Source: a virus. Taken from it: DNA of 58,983 nt. The stretch covers positions 1 through 58,983 of IMG/VR virus record IMGVR_UViG_3300044712_002220; one strand, 5' to 3'. Positions 6,877-15,314 of this stretch are shown here, one piece after another. The position numbers and the translations under genes are program-made. The notes under the pieces are model-generated. The model saw only the letters and a program-made list of their open reading frames with translations, was not told the DNA's origin and ran no database searches. The stretch's first letter is position 1. Each line of letters opens with the position of its first letter.

Positions 6877-7059
6877 CTACCGTTCGTTCGTCGGTGCCCT
6901 GGTGCCGGGCTCCGCGAGCAGCCGCTCGATCTCCGGGATCGCGCCGGCGACCTCGCGGTACGGTCGGGCGGCCAGGTACTCGAGGAGGCCTCGGAGCACG
7001 GGCTCGGGGACGGGGATCATGCGGACCTGCGGGGCCTCGGGGGTCGTGGTGGCGGGCAT
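6877..7059 (-). CDS. Small hypothetical protein, 60 aa
   Basis: Last gene of the leftward virion operon, 8 bp after the long fibre gene. Mostly helical (PEPVLRGLLEYLAARPYREVAG). No recognised domain; it could assist the fibre, as small genes next to fibres often do, but nothing in the sequence shows this. Confidence 0.6.
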   Translation of the reverse strand: MPATTTPEAPQVRMIPVPEPVLRGLLEYLAARPYREVAGAIPEIERLLAEPGTRAPTNER

Positions 7060-7067
7060 GGGGTCCT

Positions 7068-8663
7068 CTACGGGTTGAAGACGCGGACGGACACGGTCTG
7101 CGAACCGGCCGGGGTGATCGGGGCCGCGGAGACGTTCGCGGTCCGGAGCGTGACCGTGTTGGTGGCCGACACGTAGGCCGACTGGATGAGACCGGCCTCC
7201 AGTGTCGCGGGCCCGCCCACCGACACCTCGGCTCCGACGGCGGCGCCGGTGACGGTGATGTTCTGCGTCACCGTGGCGCCGGCTGCGATGGCCCCGGTGG
7301 AGAGCGTCGTGGTGGCGCGGATGCTGGCGCTGATCGCGGTCCCGGACGCGCCGATGGTCGTTCCGTTCGCGTCGAACTTCGCCACGTCCGTCGCCGCGTT
7401 GACGGACATCGTGATCGAGGACGACCCGAGCTTCAGCGGCTTCCAGGCGGACCCGGGAGCAAGGCTGCCGAGGAAGCCCACGCCGGCGGTCTCGTTCCAC
7501 CGCAGGAAGATGGCGCCCGAGGACGCACCGCTCGTCGGCTCGCGGCCGACCACGAGATCGTCCCCGGTCCAGTATGACGGGCCGTACACCGTCGCGACGC
7601 TCTTCACGTGCAGACGCGCGCCGGTCGGGGCTGAGACGCCGATCCCGCAGTTGCCCGTGACGCCATCAACCATGAACGGCGTCGAGAGCCCTGCCGCTCC
7701 GACGGTGAGGGTCGCGGTAGGGGTCGAGTTCCCGCCGATCCCGACGCGGGAGTTGTTCAGGTCGATGAACAGATCGTTGACGTACGTATTGGGTGTGGCC
7801 GCCAGGCTGTGACCCAGCACGATCCCGCGCGTTCCTCCGACGGGGAGGACGACGTTGCTGCGCATGTACGCGACGCCCGTGCCTGGGTTATCGAACCCAA
7901 GCCTCATCACGCCGCCGCCTTCGACGAGATCGAACCCGGGGCTGGTGGTCGTCATCGCTCCCGGGTCGGCGGGCCACTCGACCTGGAACACGGGCGCGCT
8001 CACCCGAGGCGAGAACGCCGCGAGCGTTCGGTCGAGAACGAGACCCCACGTGGACCGGTCAACCGCCCACTTCCACGTGTCGTAGCCGGTGCCCCAGTTG
8101 TGGGTGAACGCCAGGGATCTCGACTGCCATGCGCCAGTGCTGGGGTTCCCGAAATCGAGGTTCCACTCGAAGTCGGCGTTCGGGTCAGGGTTGGCTCCGC
8201 TCTGCGTCCAGTGCGACTCGAGCTGGAACGACACCGACCCGAGCGTGTTCACGTCGCGCGTTCGGTTTCCACCACTCCCCGCGACCGCGTCCTCCTTCCA
8301 GTTGTACTGGATCGCGAACACCTGGTCGTCCCGGTTCGGAGCCGGAGCGGAAGTCGAACAGAGGCGCCACGACGCGTTGCCGGCGTGAGGCGTGAGCCTC
8401 AGCGCCTGGGCCTCCGGAACCGCATGCCCGTCCTGGAACACCTTCTCGCCGGCGAGTGTCTGCGCGGCCGTCGTGATGAGGCCGCGCGTCGCCGCCCCCG
8501 CGTCAGGCGGGTCGTACGCGAGGGACGCCCACGCGGTCGACCCATCGCCGACCTTCCGCCGGCCCGTGTCGGTCTCGAGTGCCTGCTCACCCTGCGCGAG
8601 CACCGGGTTCGCGGACGTCCACTGCGCAGCCGTGCCGCGGCGGAGCTGGATCTTGGTCGCCAT
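7068..8663 (-). CDS. Tail fibre protein, 531 aa
   Basis: Begins with the KIQLRRGTAAQWTSANPVLA motif and VGDGSTAW, the N-terminal signature of phage fibres that join a collar to a trimeric shaft. The rest is Gly/Thr/Ala-rich beta sequence with repeated SVNAATDV / GIGVSAPTGARLHV elements of fibre shafts. No C-terminal intramolecular chaperone motif is seen. ATG at 8663 overlaps the stop of the upstream gene. Likely host-recognition fibre. Confidence 0.8.
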   Translation of the reverse strand: MATKIQLRRGTAAQWTSANPVLAQGEQALETDTGRRKVGDGSTAWASLAYDPPDAGAATRGLITTAAQTLAGEKVFQDGHAVPEAQALRLTPHAGNASWRLCSTSAPAPNRDDQVFAIQYNWKEDAVAGSGGNRTRDVNTLGSVSFQLESHWTQSGANPDPNADFEWNLDFGNPSTGAWQSRSLAFTHNWGTGYDTWKWAVDRSTWGLVLDRTLAAFSPRVSAPVFQVEWPADPGAMTTTSPGFDLVEGGGVMRLGFDNPGTGVAYMRSNVVLPVGGTRGIVLGHSLAATPNTYVNDLFIDLNNSRVGIGGNSTPTATLTVGAAGLSTPFMVDGVTGNCGIGVSAPTGARLHVKSVATVYGPSYWTGDDLVVGREPTSGASSGAIFLRWNETAGVGFLGSLAPGSAWKPLKLGSSSITMSVNAATDVAKFDANGTTIGASGTAISASIRATTTLSTGAIAAGATVTQNITVTGAAVGAEVSVGGPATLEAGLIQSAYVSATNTVTLRTANVSAAPITPAGSQTVSVRVFNP

Positions 8664-9232
8664 CAGGGAGTCCCTCCGTCAAAGGCGGGCAGCGTGCCGC
8701 CCCACACCGAGTCCGGCGCGCCGCCATCGATGTTCGTGAGCAGCGCCGCCGCGGCCTGCTGCGCGGCGAGCGCCGATGCGGCGGACGAGCTCGCCGAGCC
8801 GGCTGCTGCCGTCGCCGAGGCCGACGCCGCATCCGCCTGGGCCTGCGTCGACGCGATCGACGGCGCCACCGCCGCTCCGGCGACCGCATCGAGCCGCGTC
8901 ACCGCGCCGATGTCGACCGGGCTCGGCGCCGTCGCGACCTGCCACTTCTCCTCCCAGGAGTACGGCACACCGCGGTCGTCCTTCAGCGCGAACGCGACCC
9001 GATAGAACGTGCCGCTCGGCACGATCGCGTCGTTGGGGCAGAGGCCCCATCCGGCTGGGAGCGCGCCGTCCGAGCCGAGCTCCGCCCGGATCGACGATGC
9101 CACGCGGTGCGAGGCGGCGCCGTCCAGCGCCGACCCGGACTGCGAGAGTTTCGCGGTCAGCGTGCCGCTCGTGGGCGCGACGCCGCTCGGGAGGAGCACC
9201 TTCCCCGTGATGACGGTCTTCGGGATCGCCAC
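8663..9232 (-). CDS. Fibre-associated or collar protein, 189 aa
   Basis: GTG start. The N-terminal 110 residues are beta-rich (ITGKVLLPSG, TFYRVAFALKDDRGVPYSW). Residues 125-170 are almost only Ala, Ser and Gln, a flexible or coiled linker often seen in tail-fibre attachment proteins. Directly upstream of, and overlapping, the long fibre gene, so the two products probably act together. Confidence 0.6.
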   Translation of the reverse strand: MAIPKTVITGKVLLPSGVAPTSGTLTAKLSQSGSALDGAASHRVASSIRAELGSDGALPAGWGLCPNDAIVPSGTFYRVAFALKDDRGVPYSWEEKWQVATAPSPVDIGAVTRLDAVAGAAVAPSIASTQAQADAASASATAAAGSASSSAASALAAQQAAAALLTNIDGGAPDSVWGGTLPAFDGGTP

Positions 9233-9244
9233 GGCGCCTCCGCG

Positions 9245-9580
9245 CTACTCCACGTCATCGTGCTTCGAGACGTACAGGCTCCCCGCGGTCCCGGCCTGGA
9301 GGTAGTGCAGCGTCACCCCGGCCGCGGGGACCTGCCACCACGTCTCGGAACTCGCGGCGAGGTACTCGCGGTTCGACGCGGTCGCCTGGTCCGCCACGCC
9401 GATGAACGCCGGCTGCGCGCCGGTGGCGATGCGGTAGACCGCACCGGCCTCGAGCGCCTGCGTCTGGTCCGACGCGGACATGGTGAGGGTGAAGCCCTTC
9501 GCGGCGACCGGCGGGCCGAACCGCTGGGCCGTGCCGCGCATCGCGCGCTGGATGAGGCCGCTGGGATCCTGTGCGCCCAT
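9245..9580 (-). CDS. Hypothetical virion-associated protein, 111 aa
   Basis: ATG at 9580. Beta-rich, resembling small fibre-tip or decoration domains (AVYRIATGAQPAFIGVAD, AGSLYVSKHDD). Located between the lysis/envelope cassette and the fibre genes. No family assigned. Confidence 0.55.
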   Translation of the reverse strand: MGAQDPSGLIQRAMRGTAQRFGPPVAAKGFTLTMSASDQTQALEAGAVYRIATGAQPAFIGVADQATASNREYLAASSETWWQVPAAGVTLHYLQAGTAGSLYVSKHDDVE

Positions 9581-9589
9581 GGTGTCCTC

Positions 9590-10003
9590 CTACGCCCCGG
9601 CGACCCTGCGCTCGGGGGATGACGTGGTCTGGTCGATGCCCACCTCGGGCGGTGCCGGAGGCGGAGCTGCGGTGCGGAGGTGGCTGGCCCGGAGGCGGCC
9701 GAGGAGCTCGCGGAGCGGCTCGACGACATCGCGCATCCCCTCGAGGAGCCGCCGCATCTCGACGAGCGTCGCCCGGGCATCGTCCTGGCCGCGCTCCAGC
9801 GCCGCGAGCCGCTCCTCGATCTGGCGGTGCTTCTCGTCGTGGGCCCGGCGCACGGCGTCGTAGGAGTCCCCCTGCATCCGCAGGCGCTCCTCCTGGCGGT
9901 CGAGATGGCGCTCGATCCGGCGCGCGAAGGTGGCGAGGAGCGCCGCGCCCTGGTCGGCGGTGCGCCGGCGCGCCGGCTTCCGGGGCCTCGCGCGGGGGCT
10001 CAC
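9590..10003 (-). CDS. Coiled-coil protein, 137 aa
   Basis: GTG start overlapping the upstream stop. A basic N-terminus (SPRARPRKPARRR), then continuous heptad-like helix from about residue 20 to 115 (RIERHLDRQEERL, EERLAALERGQDDA), then a Pro-rich tail. No membrane segment. Part of the block of small envelope/lysis genes; role unknown. Confidence 0.6.
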   Translation of the reverse strand: MSPRARPRKPARRRTADQGAALLATFARRIERHLDRQEERLRMQGDSYDAVRRAHDEKHRQIEERLAALERGQDDARATLVEMRRLLEGMRDVVEPLRELLGRLRASHLRTAAPPPAPPEVGIDQTTSSPERRVAGA

Positions 10004-10266
10004 GGGCAGACCTCCCGCCTCGCGCAGCCGTCGCGATCGAGGTTCTCGACCTTCGCCTTGAGCTTGGCGATCTCGTCGTTGATCTCCCGGAACCGCTTGT
10101 TCCCCTCCTCCAGACGGACGCGCTGGCCGGCGACCTCGGCGACGAGGTTCTGCACCGCCTTGGACACCTCGGCGATCTCGCCGAGCGTGCGCTTCGCCAG
10201 GAGCGCGATGGCCCCGCCCGCGACGAGGAGGAGGATCTCGATGATCAGCCGCGTGTTCGAGTCCAT
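10000..10266 (-). CDS. Small membrane-anchored coiled-coil protein, 88 aa
   Basis: N-terminal transmembrane helix (IIEILLLVAGGAIALLA, residues 8-24), then a long coiled coil (EVAGQRVRLEEGNKRF, INDEIAKLKAKVENL). One TM plus an external coiled coil is the layout of an inner-membrane spanin or of small phage holin-associated proteins. Overlaps its neighbours on both sides. Confidence 0.6.
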   Translation of the reverse strand: MDSNTRLIIEILLLVAGGAIALLAKRTLGEIAEVSKAVQNLVAEVAGQRVRLEEGNKRFREINDEIAKLKAKVENLDRDGCARREVCP

Positions 10267-10388
10267 CAGCCATGCCCTCCGGTGACCACCAGCGCGCGAC
10301 ATCCGGACGGCGGCGGCCCACCGACACGCCCGACCCCGGGGACCTGCCCTGGGACCGCCGCCGCCCAGCTCTGGAACCGCCCGCGCAT
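10266..10388 (-). CDS. Possible 40-aa small protein
   Basis: ATG at 10388 overlaps the previous gene's TGA, and its own TGA overlaps the next ATG at 10266, so it fills the gap perfectly in the ATGA chain. The product is Gly/Pro/Val-rich with one Cys after a PPPSG stretch, which is not a proper lipobox. The overlaps are the main evidence; it could be a spacer. Confidence 0.45.
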   Translation of the reverse strand: MRGRFQSWAAAVPGQVPGVGRVGGPPPSGCRALVVTGGHG

Positions 10389-11224
10389 CAGAAGAGGACC
10401 CCCAGGAGCCCGATCACGCCGCCCGGCCCGGCCGCGGCGCCGGCGAACCCCTCCGGCCCCCATCCCCACAGGTCCGCGCGGTAGGTCGCGCCCGCGCCAG
10501 CCACCCACCCGCCACCGCCCGGCCCCGCGGCGCCTCCGCCGAGCAGGCCGGCGCGCCACCGGCGCTCCGCCGCGGTCGCTGCGCACGCCCCCGCCGCAGG
10601 CTCCGCCACGTAGACCCGGGTCAGGTCGACCGAGAGCGGCCCGCGCGCCAGTTCCTCGCCATCGGCGGCGCGCCGCGCGGCGATGGTCAGGAGCAGCGCC
10701 CGGGCGCCCCGGTCGCCCTCGACGCCGACGCCGGCGAGCTCGAGGCGGAGGGCGTCACCCTCCCGGAGCAGCACGCGCGGCGCCGGGGGCCCCGCCGGAG
10801 CGGGCTCGCCCGGGCGCGCGGCACCGTGCGCCGGCACGGGGTCGGTCTGCCCCCGGACCGCGAGAAGCGTGCGCAGCGGCCCGATCTCCTTCCGGAGCCG
10901 GTCGCGCTCGGCGCGGACCTGGGGGTACTCGGCGAGCATACGCCGCGCCTCCTCGTCGACGGCCGGCTGCGGGACCTGATCGACGACAGGAACGCCCGCG
11001 CCGCGCATCTTGGCGTCCTGCGTCTCCCGCGCGGCCGCCGCCGCGAGCTCGCCCTCGGCCCGCGAGGCGCGGCCGCAGGACCGGACGTAGAGCAGCGACA
11101 GGAGGCAGGCCGCCACCGCGAGGACCGGCGTCCGGCGGGCCCACAGCCACCGGCCCGCCGCGGCCGCGCGCTCCCGCGTGACGCCGGCCGACCAGGACCG
11201 GAGCAGCGCGAGGGCCCAGGTCAC
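10388..11224 (-). CDS. Membrane protein with coiled coil, spanin-like, 278 aa
   Basis: GTG start overlapping the upstream TGA. One transmembrane helix (residues 34-47, VLAVAACLLSLLYV), then a helical region with heptads (residues 55-120, EEARRMLAEYPQVRAERDRLRKEIG), then a Gly/Ala-rich C-terminus. The N-in topology with a periplasmic coiled coil resembles an i-spanin, although it is much longer than typical ones. Location beside endolysin and holin candidates supports an envelope role. Confidence 0.55.
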   Translation of the reverse strand: MTWALALLRSWSAGVTRERAAAAGRWLWARRTPVLAVAACLLSLLYVRSCGRASRAEGELAAAAARETQDAKMRGAGVPVVDQVPQPAVDEEARRMLAEYPQVRAERDRLRKEIGPLRTLLAVRGQTDPVPAHGAARPGEPAPAGPPAPRVLLREGDALRLELAGVGVEGDRGARALLLTIAARRAADGEELARGPLSVDLTRVYVAEPAAGACAATAAERRWRAGLLGGGAAGPGGGGWVAGAGATYRADLWGWGPEGFAGAAAGPGGVIGLLGVLF

Positions 11225-11658
11225 GGCGTGCCTCCCGGCGTCCAGAGCGCGCGCTGCGGGAAGGCGACGTAGGCGAGCACGCCCCCGACCGCGGCCACCA
11301 CCGGGGGCCACCGAATCCACTGGGTGACGATCGGCCAGTAGGCGTGATCGGGGTCGAGCGCGTCGGCGGCGAGGTACGCCGCGAGGACCGACCACCAGAG
11401 GATGACCAGCGCGGTCGCGATCCAGCCGTCCCAGGTCGGGCGGGTCCAGTTCACGAAGAAGTGCACGCTCAGACCCGAGAGCGCGTACGCGATCGACGGG
11501 AACCCGCGGTACGCGAGCCGGCGCGCCTCCTGCGAGACGAGCAGGACCGGCCACCCGCGGGCGCGGAGGGCGAGGAGCACGAGCTCCCAGGCGAGCCACG
11601 CGAGGAACGGCCCGACGACGAGCCAGCGGGTGACGAGGTCGACGGCGCGCGGGGTCAC
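11221..11658 (-). CDS. Multi-pass membrane protein, holin candidate, 145 aa
   Basis: GTG start overlapping the upstream TGA. Hydrophobic stretches at about residues 10-35, 50-70, 80-100 and 115-135 suggest four membrane spans. It lies directly after a two-span protein and the endolysin, so it is one of two holin/antiholin candidates. The specific role cannot be decided from sequence. Confidence 0.6.
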   Translation of the reverse strand: MTPRAVDLVTRWLVVGPFLAWLAWELVLLALRARGWPVLLVSQEARRLAYRGFPSIAYALSGLSVHFFVNWTRPTWDGWIATALVILWWSVLAAYLAADALDPDHAYWPIVTQWIRWPPVVAAVGGVLAYVAFPQRALWTPGGTP

Positions 11659-11930
11659 GGGGTGCCTCCGGGCGGAGGCTGCTGTCCGCCGGGCTGCTGG
11701 TCGGTCATGAGTGCCGACTTCGCTCCGGCGATGCCTCCGCCGGTGGCGAGGCTCTCGACGCCGTGCTTCGCCGCGATGGTGCCCGTGATCACCCCGACCG
11801 CGATCGAGAAGGCGCCGAAGAGGTCCTTCCCTGGCACGGGAACCCCCAGGCACAGGGCGAGGCCGACGGTCAGGAACACGAGGGCGACCACCCCGAAGAA
11901 GATCGTCCGGCTGCCGGGTTCGATGCTCAT
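11655..11930 (-). CDS. Two-span membrane protein, probable holin, 91 aa
   Basis: ATG overlapping the endolysin stop. Transmembrane helices at residues 10-30 (FFGVVALVFLTVGLALCLGV) and about 38-56, then a Gly/Pro/Gln-rich polar tail (QQPGGQQPPPGG). Small size, two spans, polar tail and direct linkage to the endolysin fit a phage holin. Confidence 0.65.
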   Translation of the reverse strand: MSIEPGSRTIFFGVVALVFLTVGLALCLGVPVPGKDLFGAFSIAVGVITGTIAAKHGVESLATGGGIAGAKSALMTDQQPGGQQPPPGGTP

Positions 11931-12661
11931 GCGGACCTCGGGGGGACGGGGATCTCGACCGCGGTGTCCGGCCAGCGCGCGGCGACCGCGGCCTCGAGGG
12001 CGAGGACGTCGCGCGAGTAGTCGTGCCCAGTGGTGACGTCGTCGATGGCGTCCGGGCGCCCCGCGGAGACGGCGGAGCGGAGCGCCTTCGCCGCGCGCAC
12101 GGCGCCCGCGTTGTAGGCGACGACCACTGCTCGCTCGAGCATCGCGGCGTCCCCGGTCACGTCCCGGAGCACGCGGCGCGCGATGTCCATGTGCTGGGCC
12201 GCGGCGTAGGCCTGGAGGTCCACCTGCCACGGCGCGTCCGGCGGCGGGATGAGGTCCCGGCACGCGCCGAGGATGTCGAGCTGGAACAGCCCGCGTCCCC
12301 ACCCTCGGCCGTCCCGCGGCGTCGCGTATGGGCCCGGCAGCACCTCGCCCCGCGAGTCGCGCGGGAGGCTCCACCCCGCCGCCTTGAGCGTCGAGCGGAA
12401 CCCGCCCGTGTCGGGCCACTGGACGACCCCGAGCTCGTGCGTCCAGTGCCCGGTGCGGAGGACCCAGTCGCCGGTGCCCGTCGGAGATCCCCGCGGCCGG
12501 TACCCGGGCGCCCAGCCGGCGTGCGTCTCGCGCAGGCAGATCGCCGCGAGGAGGCTGACCCGCTCCGGCCGCGTCCCGTGCTGCTGGGCGTAGGCGAGCG
12601 CCCCCTGGGCGAACGCCGCCAGGTAGGGCTCGACCTGCGGGATGACGGACGCCGGGGTCAT
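11927..12661 (-). CDS. Endolysin, lytic transglycosylase type, 244 aa
   Basis: Lysozyme-like fold of the GH23/SLT type: catalytic Glu45 in CLRETHAGW, then GRGLFQLDI, and YNAG near residue 187. No signal peptide is evident, so export probably depends on a holin. It leads the lysis cassette and is coupled to the holin candidate by an ATGA overlap. It would cleave host murein at the end of infection. Confidence 0.8.
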   Translation of the reverse strand: MTPASVIPQVEPYLAAFAQGALAYAQQHGTRPERVSLLAAICLRETHAGWAPGYRPRGSPTGTGDWVLRTGHWTHELGVVQWPDTGGFRSTLKAAGWSLPRDSRGEVLPGPYATPRDGRGWGRGLFQLDILGACRDLIPPPDAPWQVDLQAYAAAQHMDIARRVLRDVTGDAAMLERAVVVAYNAGAVRAAKALRSAVSAGRPDAIDDVTTGHDYSRDVLALEAAVAARWPDTAVEIPVPPRSA

Positions 12662-12671
12662 GGCTCCGGCG

Positions 12672-13163
12672 TCAGTGCGACCGCAGGGTGCAGAGCACGC
12701 GCGCGACGCCCGAGGCGGACGCCGACTTCACGGTGAGGAACGCGCACGGGCGGAACGGGTAGACCGTCACCGAGGAGCCCGCGGCGTCCGGGTGCGTGGT
12801 GCCCGCCGAGTCCGGGTCGAACACCAGCACCGCCGTCTGGCCGGTGGCGACCGTGATGGTGGGGAGCTGGCCCACGGTGGTCGCGAAGGTCGGATCCCAG
12901 CACTCGGCCTGGACGGACCGGGACGCGCCGGTGGCGACGTTCGTGAACTCGCAGTCGGCGCTCCGGTACATCCGCGTGTCCATGTTCCCGGAGTTGACCG
13001 CGGCGCCGGTGGCGACCGCGCCCGGGTCGAACGTGGCGGCGTACGGCGAGGGGTTCCACGAGCCGTTCTGCGCCGTGGAGGTCGGGGGCGTGGCGGTCGC
13101 GGCGACCGCGGAGGACACGACGAGGCACGCCGCGAGGGCGGCGAAGAAGACGCGGAGACGCAT
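12672..13163 (-). CDS. Secreted hypothetical protein, 163 aa
   Basis: Signal peptide at residues 1-22 (MRLRVFFAALAACLVVSSAVA) with an A-x-A cleavage site. The mature part is beta-rich with four or five cysteines that could form disulphides. ATG chosen because the signal peptide starts there and GGAGGAG lies upstream. Periplasmic or surface location expected; function unknown. It sits first in the lysis cassette, divergent from the gene at 13300. Confidence 0.65.
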   Translation of the reverse strand: MRLRVFFAALAACLVVSSAVAATATPPTSTAQNGSWNPSPYAATFDPGAVATGAAVNSGNMDTRMYRSADCEFTNVATGASRSVQAECWDPTFATTVGQLPTITVATGQTAVLVFDPDSAGTTHPDAAGSSVTVYPFRPCAFLTVKSASASGVARVLCTLRSH

Positions 13164-13299
13164 GGAGGAGGCTCCCTTCGGGGCGCGGTGACGGGGGTCC
13201 CGATTCACGCCCGCGAGTGGCACGCCTTGCGCGCGCGCGCCAGCCCGACCGCCGCTTCCGGGCCTTGCCCGGGCCCGCCCGTCCCGCTACGGTCGAGGG

Positions 13300-13620
13300 G
13301 TGTCGCCCGCGGCGTGCCCGTCCTGCCGTCACGACCTCGCCGTCGGGGCGCTCCGATGCCGGTGGTGTGGCTCCGACGCCCGGGACGCGCCGGTCGAGGC
13401 CCGGGTCTCCGTCGCCCTCGACTCCCTCCTCTCGGACGCCCAGGTCCGAGCGCTCGCGCTCCTCGACGAACTCCACGCGCTCGCGCCGGCGGTGGGGATC
13501 TGGCTCCGGCAGGACCCGGCGACGCGGGGCCCCCGCCCGGACGTCCACCCGGACCACCGCGAACGGGTCGAGCACCTCCTCGCGGAGATGGACCTCGTGC
13601 GCGCGCGACTCCAGCGATGA
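13300..13620 (+). CDS. Zinc-ribbon protein, 106 aa
   Basis: GTG start. CPSC (residues 6-9) and CRWC (20-23) make a treble-clef or zinc-ribbon pair at the N-terminus; the remaining 80 residues are helical. One of only two plus-strand genes inside the leftward virion region. The 136 bp upstream (13164-13299) is a divergent intergenic region in which I see no clear promoter. Confidence 0.6.
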   Translation: MSPAACPSCRHDLAVGALRCRWCGSDARDAPVEARVSVALDSLLSDAQVRALALLDELHALAPAVGIWLRQDPATRGPRPDVHPDHRERVEHLLAEMDLVRARLQR

Positions 13621-14093
13621 TCCTGGTCCTCGCACTCCTCCTCGCCGCCGAGCCGGCCGGGATCGCGCGCGTCGATCCCCCTGCGCCTGCCCGCACGCCA
13701 GACCTCCGGGTCGACTGGGACGCACCCTCGCGCGCGCTCGCCCCCCCGCCAGCGCTCCCGGCGTATCGGGACGGCTGGTCCGAGGCTCGGCGCTGGACGT
13801 GGTACGACCTCACGCTCCAGGCCGCCTTCGTCGGCGTCGTCGCCGTGGACTGGATGCAGACGAGCGACTTTCGCGCGCACGGCGCGGAGGAGTCGAATCC
13901 GCTGCTCGGATCTCACCCGAGCCAAGCCAAGGTCAACCTGCTCTTCATCGGCGCGCTCGCGGGACACACCCTCGTCGCGCACCTGGCGCCGCGGCCATTC
14001 CGCACGATCTGGCAGGTCATCTTCATCCCGCCCGAGCTCGTCGCGATCCACTCGAACCGGGCGCTCGGGACCGGCCTGCGGATCCCGTTCTAG
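13617..14093 (+). CDS. Membrane protein of a recurrent phage family, 158 aa
   Basis: ATG overlapping the previous TGA. Signal-like N-terminus (MILVLALLLAA), a Pro-rich segment, then WYDLTLQAAFVGVVAVDWMQT, ESNPLLGSHPSQAKVNL and two further hydrophobic helices. The pattern D-W-x-Q-T ... E-x-N-P-x-L-G-x-H-P recurs in phage and bacterial membrane proteins of unknown function. Its stop shares CTAG with the convergent gene at 14090. Confidence 0.65.
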   Translation: MILVLALLLAAEPAGIARVDPPAPARTPDLRVDWDAPSRALAPPPALPAYRDGWSEARRWTWYDLTLQAAFVGVVAVDWMQTSDFRAHGAEESNPLLGSHPSQAKVNLLFIGALAGHTLVAHLAPRPFRTIWQVIFIPPELVAIHSNRALGTGLRIPF

Positions 14094-14551
14094 GCTGCGC
14101 GGAACTGGATCCCGTCGAAGTAGGCCCACCCGGACCCGACCGCGCCATAGCTGGTGACCGTCCCGTCGGACTGAACCACCACGGAGGACGCACCGATGCT
14201 CTTCGAGCAGATGAACGCCCTCGTCGTCGCGGGACGGTAGCCCGCCGGAAGCGTGAAGACGATCAGACCCGGATCGGAGGTCCAGTTGGCCTGGCCCTCG
14301 ATGTGGACGATCCCCTGGGCGTCCCTCCAGTACTTCACCTCGGTGCCCGTGACGTGCGCCCACCCGGCGTTGAGCGTCGGCTGGGTCGGGCTGGTCCCGT
14401 TGCCCATGAGGAAGGCGACGAAGTCCGCGAGCTTCCGAAGCCCGACGTTGAACCCCTCTTCGCTGAGAACGTCGGTGCTCTGGGCGACCGTGATGGCCGC
14501 GGTGTCGTGCGGTGAGATTCCGGACGCGCTGCCGTTGTACGTCGTGCTCAT
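14090..14551 (-). CDS. Receptor-binding/tail-fibre tip protein, 153 aa
   Basis: The N-terminal half resembles a fibre foot (FNVGLRKLADFVAFLMGNGT). The C-terminal half is a beta-rich domain like those that tip tail fibres: VTGTEVKYWRDAQGIVHIEG, then WTSDPGLIVFTLPAGYRPA. Located directly after the baseplate I-type gene, where fibre genes usually sit. Stops in a CTAG shared with the convergent gene at 13617-14093. Confidence 0.65.
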   Translation of the reverse strand: MSTTYNGSASGISPHDTAAITVAQSTDVLSEEGFNVGLRKLADFVAFLMGNGTSPTQPTLNAGWAHVTGTEVKYWRDAQGIVHIEGQANWTSDPGLIVFTLPAGYRPATTRAFICSKSIGASSVVVQSDGTVTSYGAVGSGWAYFDGIQFRAA

Positions 14552-14561
14552 GAGCCTCTCC

Positions 14562-15314
14562 TCACCCTGCCGGCGGGGTCCACGTCGCCGAGATCCCGGC
14601 GCCGACCTGCGCCCAGGTCTGGCCGGGGTAGCTGTTCCAGTGGTCGTCGCCCGGATAGCCCCACAGGGGCCCGCCGGCGACGACGAGTTTCACGCACCGG
14701 GCGTGCCCCGGCTTCCACCTCGAGATGAGATCCCGGATCCCGTCCACCTCGTCGGAGCCATCGACCGGCGGCGTCGGGATCCAGGCCGACAGGATCGGGC
14801 CCACGAAGAGGACGGCGAAGTCCGGCCAAAGTTCGGCGGGCGAGCCGCCGAGGTGGACGACGCCCAGGTCGGCGATCACGAGCGCGTTCTCGGGGGTGTG
14901 CACCGTCGGGTCGAAGTCGGCTCGGAGCGTGAACTGGCGCCCGCCGGCGACCGCGTCGCCCTGCGTCTGGATCGCCACGCGCCCGGCCGTCGGGCGGTAC
15001 CCGGCCCAGTAGAACGCGAGCAGCATGCCGTAGGGCGTTCCCGCCCAGCGCCAGGCCTCCCACGCGCCCCTCAGCCGGGCGCGGTACGAGTCTACGGTCT
15101 CGGTCCTGCCCCGGGTGATTCCCCGCTCCCGACCGATGAGCGGGAGCGCGTCGAGCGGCGCGGCCCCAGGCATGCGCGCCTTCACGCCCTGCTTCAGCGC
15201 GTCGGCGAGCCAGTCCTTCTGTGCGCCCCGCGCCTTCAGGAGCGCGGCGCCCCAGGGGTCCCGTAGCCACCCCGGCGCGAGTTCGCTGGACTCGTAGTCA
15301 GCGAAGGTCGGCAT
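14562..15314 (-). CDS. Baseplate/tail protein, I or gp48 position, 250 aa
   Basis: Follows the J-type baseplate gene with an ATGA overlap, the place of P2 I / Mu gp48 proteins that connect baseplate and fibre. The N-terminus (SSELAPGWLRDPWGAALLKARG) and the long alpha/beta body fit that class in outline. The C-terminus is Trp/Gly-rich. Assignment rests mainly on position. Confidence 0.65.
   Translation of the reverse strand: MPTFADYESSELAPGWLRDPWGAALLKARGAQKDWLADALKQGVKARMPGAAPLDALPLIGRERGITRGRTETVDSYRARLRGAWEAWRWAGTPYGMLLAFYWAGYRPTAGRVAIQTQGDAVAGGRQFTLRADFDPTVHTPENALVIADLGVVHLGGSPAELWPDFAVLFVGPILSAWIPTPPVDGSDEVDGIRDLISRWKPGHARCVKLVVAGGPLWGYPGDDHWNSYPGQTWAQVGAGISATWTPPAG

Noticed and set aside
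13215-13232. sigma-54-like TGGCAC...TTGC element
   Set aside because: The GG-GC spacing is wrong for -24/-12 promoters, and similar TGGCAC strings at 28056 and 38171 are also unsupported.
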